A stretch of 17,423 nt of DNA from Bacteroidota bacterium (lineage in GTDB: Bacteria > Bacteroidota > Ignavibacteria > Ignavibacteriales > Melioribacteraceae), in contig JAEXUB010000132.1 of the NCBI GenBank assembly GCA_023453125.1, forward strand, positions 1 to 17,423, given 5' to 3'. The notes beneath the pieces were generated by a model that saw nothing but the letters and a program-made list of their open reading frames with translations, made no database searches and was not told the DNA's origin. The position numbers and the translations under genes are program-made. This document shows, piece by piece, positions 6,916 to 13,398 of the stretch. The stretch's first letter is position 1, and each line of letters starts with the position of its first letter.

Positions 6916-8376
6916 ATGGGTAAAGCTTTAGCCGGATTAAAACCGGAAAAACTGTGGAATCATTTTGAAGCGATGTGCGGTATTCCTCATCCTTCGCGCA
7001 AAGAAGCCGCAATTGCAGCTTATGTAATCGATTTCGCAAAAAAACATAACCTTGAATATGCAACAGACGATTTCGGAAACATAATAGTTAGAAAACCTGC
7101 TACCAAGGGAAAAGAAAACCTTATGAAAGTTGTTATGCAGGGGCATCTCGATATGGTTCCCGAAAAGAACAGCGACGTAAACCACGATTTTGAAAAAGAC
7201 CCTATTCAGTGCTATGTAGATGGGGACTGGGTAAAGGCAAAAGGAACAACACTCGGCGCCGATAACGGTATAGGCGGAGCTGCCGCTCTGGCGGTGCTCG
7301 AATCTACCGATATTGAACACGGTCCTATTGAAGCATTATTTACTCTTGATGAAGAAACCGGATTAAACGGGGCGCAGGCTCTTAAACCGGGTTTCTCAAG
7401 TGCCGATATCCTTCTTAATCTCGATTCCGAAGAAGACGGCGCCGTTTATATAGGATGCTCAGGCGGAAAGAATACTTATGCCAAATTCTCCTTTAAGCCG
7501 GAAGAAATTAAAGCAGGCAGCGAAGTTATTAATATCGGCGTTACAGGACTTATGGGGGGACATTCAGGACTTGATATTCATCAGGGAAGAGGCAATGCCG
7601 TTAAAATGATGTCCCGCCTTCTATGGCAGCTTAAAAAAGCACTCCCGTTCCAGCTTATTTCGTATAACGGCGGAAGCAAGCATAATGCAATTCCGCGCGA
7701 ATGCTTTGCGGTAATTGCAGTTGCCAAGCAGGATTCTGATAAAGCCGTAAACCTTCTTAATAACCTCGGTAAAATAATTTCTGCTGAAATCTCCAATGTT
7801 GAAAAGAACATTAAGATAGAAGCCGTTAAAGGAGATTACAAGGGGACTGCAATTGAAACAGCTGTTGCAGTAAACCTGATAAATGCAATTTATGCCGTAC
7901 CTCACGGTGTAATTAAAATGAGTGCCGATATTGAAGGACTCGTTGAGACCTCAACCAATATGGGTGTTATCGTAACAGAAAAGGACGCAGTGCTTTTAAC
8001 AACCAGCCAGCGCAGTTCCGTTGAATCGGAAAAAAATGATGCATCGGACAGAGTGGGGAATGTATTTGCAATGGCAAATGCAGAAGTGACAACCGGCGAC
8101 GGATACCCGGGATGGGCTCCTAACATTCATTCTCCTATCCTCAAGGTTATGAAAGGAATCTTCAAAGATAAATTCGGAAAAGAACCTGAAGTTAAGGCAA
8201 TTCACGCCGGCCTGGAATGCGGTATTATTAAGGAAAGATATCCCGATATGGATATGATTTCTTTCGGGCCTACAATTATGGGCGCGCATTCTCCCGATGA
8301 AAGAGTTCAGATTTCGACTGTTGAGAAATTCTGGGATTTACTCGTTTATACATTAAAGAATATCCCTGTAAAATAA
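6916..8376 (+). CDS. pepD: Aminoacyl-histidine (cytosol nonspecific) dipeptidase PepD, M20C
   Basis: PepD is a cytosolic di-zinc peptidase that hydrolyses a wide range of dipeptides, including Xaa-His. The 486-residue length matches the E. coli enzyme. Catalytic motifs are complete: MQGHLDMVP with metal ligand H77 and D79, TLGADNGIG with the bridging D116, TLDEETGL with catalytic E146 and metal ligand E147, LNLDSEE with D170, and GAHSPDE with H458. The insert at about 190-390, including MGGHSGLDIHQGRGNAV, is the lid/dimerisation domain typical of M20 enzymes. There is no signal peptide. AAGGAG in the last codons of the pqqD-like gene is its ribosome site. The gene is followed by a terminator and then by an MFSD1-like carrier, so the context is peptide uptake and breakdown. 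I see nothing missing or truncated. Confidence 0.96.
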   Translation: MGKALAGLKPEKLWNHFEAMCGIPHPSRKEAAIAAYVIDFAKKHNLEYATDDFGNIIVRKPATKGKENLMKVVMQGHLDMVPEKNSDVNHDFEKDPIQCYVDGDWVKAKGTTLGADNGIGGAAALAVLESTDIEHGPIEALFTLDEETGLNGAQALKPGFSSADILLNLDSEEDGAVYIGCSGGKNTYAKFSFKPEEIKAGSEVINIGVTGLMGGHSGLDIHQGRGNAVKMMSRLLWQLKKALPFQLISYNGGSKHNAIPRECFAVIAVAKQDSDKAVNLLNNLGKIISAEISNVEKNIKIEAVKGDYKGTAIETAVAVNLINAIYAVPHGVIKMSADIEGLVETSTNMGVIVTEKDAVLLTTSQRSSVESEKNDASDRVGNVFAMANAEVTTGDGYPGWAPNIHSPILKVMKGIFKDKFGKEPEVKAIHAGLECGIIKERYPDMDMISFGPTIMGAHSPDERVQISTVEKFWDLLVYTLKNIPVK

Positions 8377-8391
8377 TTTAATTGCCATAAG

Positions 8392-8435
8392 CTCTTACCA
8401 GGATTGAATGATCCGGGTAAGAGTATTTTTATTTT
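8392..8435 (+). terminator. Rho-independent terminator after pepD
   Basis: CTCTTACC (8392-8399) pairs with GGTAAGAG (8416-8423). After an A/G mismatch, GGAT (8401-8404) pairs with ATCC (8411-8414) around a six-base loop. TATTTTTATTTT follows. Confidence 0.85.
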
Positions 8436-8462
8436 AAATAACATTTCATCTTAAGGTATCTA

Positions 8463-9965
8463 ATGGAAAACATTCAGACCGGGCGCAAAGAGCCCTCAGC
8501 AATTATAAGGTGGTCTATTCTTCTCTTTATAAGCCTTGCTATGTTCGGAAATTATTATGTTTTCGACAGCATAAGCCCGCTTGCGGACTTGTTAAAGACA
8601 CAGCTAAGTTATTCGCAGAAAGATATAGGCCTTCTGCAGGCAATTTACAGTTTCCCTAATATTGTAATGGTGTTAATTGGGGGGCTGATTATAGACCGTA
8701 TCGGTTCCCGTAAGGCAGTGCTGATTTTTACTTTCCTGATTTTTATAGGCGCTGTTATTACATCCCTCTTCGGAAATATTGTTACAATGGTTATAGGAAG
8801 GTTTATTTTCGGAATGGGGGCAGAGTCTATGATTGTCGCAATTACTACAATCATTGCTCAATGGTTTAAAGGAAAAGAGCTTTCATTCGCATTCGGACTG
8901 AATCTTACCGTTGCAAGGCTCGGTTCTTTTCTTGCGCTTAATTCGCCTACCTGGGGAAAAAGCTTTTACGAATACTGGCAGACTCCTTTCTTTGTCGCTG
9001 TTGCTGCTACAGCATTTGCAGTAGTATTTATACTTGTGTATTTCTTTTTTGACAGGCTTTACGGCAAAGGCACAGATAAGAAAGAGACATCTTCACAGGA
9101 TAAAGTTTACATCGGGGATATTCTTAAGACGCCCAATAAAAAATTAATTGGTTATACCGCCGGCGCAATTGCCGCCGGATTTATCTTCCTTCAATTTGTG
9201 CTTAAAATCGGTTTTACGCAGGATGTATTTTTCCATCTGATTGTATACTGCGGGGCTACACTCTTTATCTTCCTAAAGTTTAACAGTTTCCCGAAGTCAT
9301 TCTGGTATATAACTGCATTATGCGTAACCTTTTACTCTGCAATGTTTCCTTTCCAGACATTTGCCGTAATGTTTTTCCAGGATGCGCACGGAACAAACCG
9401 CGCGGTAGGGGGAGCTTTGTCAAGCATACTTACTCTTTCTGCGATGTTCTTTACACCGTTGTTCGGGTTACTTGCCGATAAGATAGGAAAACGTTCTCTC
9501 CTGATGATGTTCGGCTCACTGATAATTATTCCTGTTTATTTAATGATGGCATACAAATTCGGGCGGCCGGATGTTTTAACCGATGCCGACTTCTTTAATA
9601 TAAATATCGCATTTGCAGATATTCACGCCGCAATACCGAAATATTTAATTCTGCCGATGGGTATTATGGGGCTGGCTTTTTCACTTGTGCCGGCTGTAAT
9701 GTGGCCTTCGGTCGCATTGGTTGTAAATGAAAACAAGCTCGGCACGGCATACGGACTAATGACCTTAATCCAGAATATCGGCCTGTCGAGTTTCAACATA
9801 ATAATCGGATTTGTAAATGATGCATCGGGAGCAGGGGCACAGAATCCGGGGGGATACAATGTTGGAATGTGGATCTTTTCTACTCTCGGTTTCATAGGAA
9901 TGTTTTTCGCCTTCCTCCTTAAGAAAAATGAAAAGGGAACCGGGCTCGAAAAGGGGATGCAGTAG
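8463..9965 (+). CDS. MFS transporter of the MFSD1-like type (probable dipeptide carrier)
   Basis: This is a 500-residue inner-membrane protein with about 14 hydrophobic segments. The major-facilitator signature GGLIIDRIGSRK is at 73-84, with a partial repeat GLLADKIGKRS in the second half. The first half closely recalls animal MFSD1: FGNYYVFDSISPL (28-40), YSFPN (62-66), GRFIFGMGAES (112-122), QWFKGKELSFAFGL (133-146) and ARLGS (151-155). MFSD1 is known as a lysosomal dipeptide exporter. Its peptide-binding Glu and Arg, as I recall them, are 31 residues apart, and E121 and R152 here sit in the same motifs at the same spacing. Two extra hydrophobic segments (about 225-270) lie between the two MFS halves. 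The gene lies between pepD and an M29-like aminopeptidase, with its own terminator. I infer dipeptide or short-peptide transport; direction and substrates are unproven. AAGG lies seven bases before the ATG. Confidence 0.82.
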   Translation: MENIQTGRKEPSAIIRWSILLFISLAMFGNYYVFDSISPLADLLKTQLSYSQKDIGLLQAIYSFPNIVMVLIGGLIIDRIGSRKAVLIFTFLIFIGAVITSLFGNIVTMVIGRFIFGMGAESMIVAITTIIAQWFKGKELSFAFGLNLTVARLGSFLALNSPTWGKSFYEYWQTPFFVAVAATAFAVVFILVYFFFDRLYGKGTDKKETSSQDKVYIGDILKTPNKKLIGYTAGAIAAGFIFLQFVLKIGFTQDVFFHLIVYCGATLFIFLKFNSFPKSFWYITALCVTFYSAMFPFQTFAVMFFQDAHGTNRAVGGALSSILTLSAMFFTPLFGLLADKIGKRSLLMMFGSLIIIPVYLMMAYKFGRPDVLTDADFFNINIAFADIHAAIPKYLILPMGIMGLAFSLVPAVMWPSVALVVNENKLGTAYGLMTLIQNIGLSSFNIIIGFVNDASGAGAQNPGGYNVGMWIFSTLGFIGMFFAFLLKKNEKGTGLEKGMQ

Positions 9966-10015
9966 TATTTGCACTCCGAATTTTGTAAGAATTTTCAGCT
10001 AAAAATTCTTTAAAT

Positions 10016-10054
10016 TGCAGCCGTTGATTTCTTATTAACGGCTGCATTTTTTTT
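10016..10054 (+). terminator. Rho-independent terminator after the MFSD1-like gene
   Basis: TGCAGCCGTT (10016-10025) and AACGGCTGCA (10037-10046) form a perfect 10-bp stem with an 11-base loop, followed by eight T residues. A separate AT-rich 9-bp inverted repeat (AAGAATTTT, 9987-9995, with AAAATTCTT, 10002-10010) lies just upstream. Confidence 0.92.
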
Positions 10055-10095
10055 ATAATTAAATAATAATTGATTTCTCAACAGAAGAGGGAAAA

Positions 10096-10830
10096 ATGAA
10101 AGAGACAGCTCTCGATAAAGCCTGCCGCATTGCAATTAAAGACTGCATGGGGACAAAGAAAAATGAAACTGTTTTAGTTGTAACAGATGAAAACAAGAGA
10201 AAGATAGGACTTGCGCTCTATGAAATGGCTCTTAAGTTAGGGCACGAAGCCTTAATAGTTGAAATGAAATCAAGAAAGATAAACGGGGAAGAACCTCCCG
10301 TTTATGTCGCCAGTTTAATGAAAGAATTCGATGTGGTGTTATGCCCGACCACAAAATCCCTTACGCATACAAATGCGCGCCGTGAAGCATCGGCCAAAGG
10401 GGCAAGAGTAGCAACATTCCCCGGAATAAATGAAGAAATTATGATAAGGGGGCTTAATGCGGATTATAAAAAAATTGCCGCTCTTACAATCAAATTATGT
10501 AAGATAATGGAAAAGACAAAAATAGTACGTGTAACGGCTCCAAACGGAACAGATATTACAATGGAAATCACAGGAAGGAAAGCTCTCCCGAGCAAAGGCC
10601 TGTTCCATAAGAAAGGGGAAAGCGGAAACCTGCCGACAGGTGAATCCTATTGCGCCCCTCTTGAAGGAAAGAGCAACGGTGTTTTTGTCGTAGACGGTTC
10701 AATGGCCGGAGTTGGAATGATCGGAAGCAAACCAATAAAGATTGAAGTGAAAAACGGACTGGCAGTATCAATAACCGGAGGTAAGGAAGCCAAGGCACTA
10801 AATAAGATGCTTGCCCCTGACGGAGAATAA
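10096..10830 (+). CDS. M29-like aminopeptidase, N-terminal three quarters ending at an in-frame TAA
   Basis: The 244-residue open frame matches the short M29-type (AmpS/thermophilic leucyl aminopeptidase, COG2309) family: MKETALDKACRIAI at the N-terminus, the ETVLVVTDENKR strand-helix, a nucleotide-fold-like middle (VLCPTTKSLTHT, then ATFPGI), and NLPTGESYCAPLEG (178-191), whose E183 corresponds to the first metal ligand of the family. It stops at TAA 10828-10830, just before the most conserved part. The same frame then runs on for 76 sense codons encoding the remaining metal ligands (see the next entry), so this product alone would lack most of the active site. GAAGAGGG lies 6 bases before the ATG. 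Family members remove N-terminal residues from peptides in the cytosol with a two-metal centre, which fits the neighbouring transporters and PepD. Either the gene is a recent pseudogene, the base is a sequence error, or the stop is read through. Confidence 0.85.
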   Translation: MKETALDKACRIAIKDCMGTKKNETVLVVTDENKRKIGLALYEMALKLGHEALIVEMKSRKINGEEPPVYVASLMKEFDVVLCPTTKSLTHTNARREASAKGARVATFPGINEEIMIRGLNADYKKIAALTIKLCKIMEKTKIVRVTAPNGTDITMEITGRKALPSKGLFHKKGESGNLPTGESYCAPLEGKSNGVFVVDGSMAGVGMIGSKPIKIEVKNGLAVSITGGKEAKALNKMLAPDGE

Positions 10831-11061
10831 GGAAGAAATATTGCCGAATTCGGGGTCGGTACCAATGATAAGGCCAAACTGAGCGGCAATATTCTCGAAG
10901 ATGAAAAGGTTATGGGTACTATTCATATAGCACTGGGGGACAATAAGTCGATGGGAGGCTCGGTAAATGTACCGGTTCACCTGGACGGCATAATAAAGAG
11001 CCCTACTGTCTATTTTGACGGAAAGGTCATAATGAAAAGCGGGAAATTGCTCGTAAATTGA
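10831..11061 (+). pseudogene. C-terminal catalytic part of the M29-like aminopeptidase, cut off by the stop at 10828-10830
   Basis: The stretch is in the same frame as the preceding gene and stays open to TGA 11059-11061. It encodes GRNIAEFGVGTN, then GNILEDEKVMGTIHIALGDN, then VNVPVHLDGIIKSPTVYFDG and a final KSGKLLVN. These are the conserved end of M29-like aminopeptidases, with E (in IAEFG), H (in TIHIALG) and H-x-D (in VHLDG) as metal ligands. If the TAA were a sense codon, the whole protein would be 321 residues, a normal length for this short subfamily. No other stop or frameshift is seen, so the break is one codon. An AAGGAAGAA purine run directly follows the TAA, but no in-frame ATG, GTG or TTG sits at a proper distance; only an ATT (codon 249) does. 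A strong terminator follows the TGA, as expected if this is the real gene end. Confidence 0.85.
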
Positions 11062-11067
11062 GGAAAA

Positions 11068-11097
11068 AAGCCGGATTAGCCATCCGGCTTATTTTTT
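11068..11097 (+). terminator. Rho-independent terminator after the M29-like gene
   Basis: AAGCCGGAT (11068-11076) and ATCCGGCTT (11082-11090) form a perfect 9-bp stem around a TAGCC loop, followed by ATTTTTT. Its place 6 bases after TGA 11059-11061, not after TAA 10828-10830, supports the longer frame as the original gene. Confidence 0.93.
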
Positions 11098-11109
11098 AAT
11101 TAACTTAAA

Positions 11110-11141
11110 ATTGAGAATAGACCAAAATTTCCTTAAATTTG
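11110..11141 (+). promoter_or_regulatory. Bacteroidota-type promoter for the helicase gene
   Basis: TAAATTTG (11134-11141) is an exact match to the TAnnTTTG -7 element. ATTG (11110-11113) lies 20 bases upstream and matches three of four bases of the -33 TTTG element. Transcription would start near 11147, giving a leader of about 16 bases that contains the AGAGG ribosome site. Confidence 0.55.
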
Positions 11142-11163
11142 CGAACCAAAATTTTAGAGGATT

Positions 11164-13338
11164 ATGAAAGCCCTTAGTTCTTTAAATGATCAGCAAAAAA
11201 CGGCAGTTGAATTCAATGCCGGTCCGCATATGATCGTAGCCGGAGCTGGTTCCGGAAAAACCCGTGTTTTAACTCAAAAAATAGCTTATTTAATAGAAGA
11301 CGGATATGAGCCTTCTTCAATTCTTGCCCTGACTTTTACGAATAAAGCAGCCAAAGAAATGAAAGAGAGGATTAAAAAGCTTATCGGCAAGAAGGCCGAT
11401 GAACTTTGGATGGGCACTTTTCATTCGATTTTTGCCCGAATTCTCAGAACCGAGGCCGATAAGTTAAATTATAAACCCAATTTTTCTATTTATGACAGGG
11501 AAGATTCTGTATCACTTGTAAGCAATATTCTCCAGAATCTTGAGATTTCAATTGACAGTCTAACTTCCTCCTCAATTCAGCACCGGATAAGCAAAATGAA
11601 AAACCAGATGATTACTCCTCTGGAATATGCAAAGAATTTTGCCGAGACTCATATTGATAAAAAGGTTGCTGAGATTTATACCGAATACAATAAAAGACTT
11701 TACGAAAACAACGCTATGGATTTTGATGATCTTCTCATCAAACCGATTGAGCTGTTTAATATCAATCCAAAAATTCTTGCAAAGTATAAATCGCAATTTA
11801 AATACCTTCTTGTGGATGAATATCAGGATACCAACAAGGCTCAGTACGAAATGCTTAAGCTTCTTGCAGCCCCGAAAGGGAAGATCTGCGTTGTTGGGGA
11901 CGATGCACAGAGTATTTACGGATGGCGCGGCGCCGAAATTAAAAATATGCTCGATTTCGAAAAAGATTTTAATAAAGCAAAAATATTCAGGCTTGAGCAG
12001 AACTACCGCTCTACTAAAATGATTCTTGCAGCTGCCGATTCGGTTATTAAAAACAATTCTGAACAGATAAACAAAACCCTCTGGACAAACAATCCGGAAG
12101 GGGAGCAGATAAGCCTTATTAGATGCTCGGATGAAAAGGATGAAGCTATTCAGATTGCAAAGAGAATTAAGAAGGAAGTTCTTGCAAGAAAAATCTCTTT
12201 CAACGATATAGCGCTTCTGTACAGAATAAATTCGCAGTCACGCGCGCTTGAAGACGCTCTCAGAAGAGAAAAGATTCCTTATAAGATCATTGGCGGCGTT
12301 GAATTCTACCGCCGCAAGGAAGTTAAGGATGTTATTGCATATTTAAGAATTATAGCCAACCAGAATGATGAGGAAAGTTTATTAAGGATTATGAACTTCC
12401 CGCAGCGCGGAATCGGCAATACTTCAATATCAAAAATGATTCAGTTTGCACGCAAGCTGAACCTGAGCCTATTTACCACAATGAGCCGTGTATTCGAGGT
12501 GATTGAGGTTAAAGAAAGAATTCAGAAAAACGTTAAGCAGTTTAAGCTTCTTCTCGATAAATATATTTCATTGAAAGAGTCCCTTTCACTCTATGAGCTC
12601 CTTTCCGCATTAATAGATGAGCTCGGAATACTGAAAATCTACAAAGAGGAAGGCACCCAGGAATCGCTTGCCCGCTACGATAACATTACAGAATTGCTTT
12701 CGGCCATTAGCGATTATACAAGAACCAATCCTAATCTTACAATTGATGATTTCCTGTCGGAAGTTTCTCTTGTAACCGGAGTAGACCAGTACAGCGAACA
12801 GGATAATTCCATTACTCTTATGACGATTCATTCGGCAAAAGGGCTTGAATTTCCGCTCGTATTCATTACCGGCTGCGAAGAGGATATTTTCCCCCTCAAT
12901 CAGAGATTCGATACCGATAGCAAACTTGAAGAGGAAAGAAGACTTTTCTATGTGGCTATGACGAGAGCAAAGCTTAAGGTATTTATAAGCTATGCAAGAA
13001 GCCGATACCGTTTTGGAGAGGTCGCATATCAGAGCAAATCCCGCTTTATTGATGAGATAAGCGAAAAGACTCTGGAAGAAGCAGACGGCGCAAATGCCCG
13101 CTCCTCAAGAAGAAGCAAAAAAATGTACTACGATGAGTATTACCAGGAAGGATTCGAAGATTACGATCAGGAACACCGTTCTCTGAGAGTTGGCAGCAGG
13201 GTCAACCATCAGTTATTTGGACATGGAAAGATACTGCAGCTTACCGGCTCAGGGGATATGCAGCGTGTTACAATCAACTTTGAAGACCACGGCACAAAGC
13301 AGCTTCTGGTTAAATTTGCCAATCTTAAACCTGCCTGA
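11164..13338 (+). CDS. pcrA: ATP-dependent 3'-5' DNA helicase, PcrA/UvrD family
   Basis: This 724-residue superfamily 1A helicase unwinds DNA in nucleotide excision and mismatch repair and removes proteins from DNA. Motifs appear in order: the Q-motif area LNDQQKTAV (7-15), Walker A AGAGSGKT (26-33, K32), LTFTNKAAKEMKER (motif Ia), GTFHSIFARIL, Walker B VDEYQD (217-222), GDDAQSIYGWRGAE (motif III), LEQNYRST (motif IV), TIHSAKGLEFPLVFI (motif V) and EERRLFYVAMTRAK (motif VI). After an Arg/Ser/Lys-rich linker, the last ~50 residues (GSRVNHQLFGHGKI to LVKFANLKPA) form the tudor-like domain found in PcrA/UvrD. AGAGG precedes the ATG. The gene is a single unit with its own promoter and terminator. 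The PcrA/UvrD/Rep distinction cannot be settled by eye, but the C-terminal tudor-like domain favours PcrA/UvrD. Confidence 0.96.
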   Translation: MKALSSLNDQQKTAVEFNAGPHMIVAGAGSGKTRVLTQKIAYLIEDGYEPSSILALTFTNKAAKEMKERIKKLIGKKADELWMGTFHSIFARILRTEADKLNYKPNFSIYDREDSVSLVSNILQNLEISIDSLTSSSIQHRISKMKNQMITPLEYAKNFAETHIDKKVAEIYTEYNKRLYENNAMDFDDLLIKPIELFNINPKILAKYKSQFKYLLVDEYQDTNKAQYEMLKLLAAPKGKICVVGDDAQSIYGWRGAEIKNMLDFEKDFNKAKIFRLEQNYRSTKMILAAADSVIKNNSEQINKTLWTNNPEGEQISLIRCSDEKDEAIQIAKRIKKEVLARKISFNDIALLYRINSQSRALEDALRREKIPYKIIGGVEFYRRKEVKDVIAYLRIIANQNDEESLLRIMNFPQRGIGNTSISKMIQFARKLNLSLFTTMSRVFEVIEVKERIQKNVKQFKLLLDKYISLKESLSLYELLSALIDELGILKIYKEEGTQESLARYDNITELLSAISDYTRTNPNLTIDDFLSEVSLVTGVDQYSEQDNSITLMTIHSAKGLEFPLVFITGCEEDIFPLNQRFDTDSKLEEERRLFYVAMTRAKLKVFISYARSRYRFGEVAYQSKSRFIDEISEKTLEEADGANARSSRRSKKMYYDEYYQEGFEDYDQEHRSLRVGSRVNHQLFGHGKILQLTGSGDMQRVTINFEDHGTKQLLVKFANLKPA

Positions 13339-13363
13339 TAAAGCAGATTTGGGCAAAAAGATT

Positions 13364-13398
13364 ATCCCGGACCCTTTAACGGATCCGGGATTTTTTTT
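13364..13398. terminator. Bidirectional terminator between the convergent helicase and receptor genes
   Basis: ATCCCGGA (13364-13371) and TCCGGGAT (13384-13391) form an 8-bp stem. On the plus strand a run of eight T (13391-13398) follows. On the minus strand the hairpin comes directly after the receptor stop codon (13397-13399) and is followed by AATCTTTTTG, so it can also serve that gene, less strongly. Confidence 0.85.

Noticed and set aside
6937..7320. Long minus-strand open frame inside pepD
   Set aside because: It lies wholly under a gene with complete catalytic motifs, has no ribosome site or recognisable domain, and is a shadow of codon bias.
9987..10010. Inverted repeat AAGAATTTT/AAAATTCTT as a separate terminator
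   Set aside because: The stem is AT-only with no T-run after it; the GC-rich hairpin at 10016-10046 explains termination better.
10828..10830. TAA stop as evidence for an alternative genetic code
   Set aside because: TAA ends several intact genes in the window (for example at 1371-1373), and no other gene contains an internal TAA, so reassignment is not supported.
10831..10870. Reinitiation of translation after the TAA
   Set aside because: AAGGAAGAA follows the stop, but the only suitably spaced in-frame codon is ATT; there is no in-frame ATG, GTG or TTG until codon 273, which has no ribosome site.
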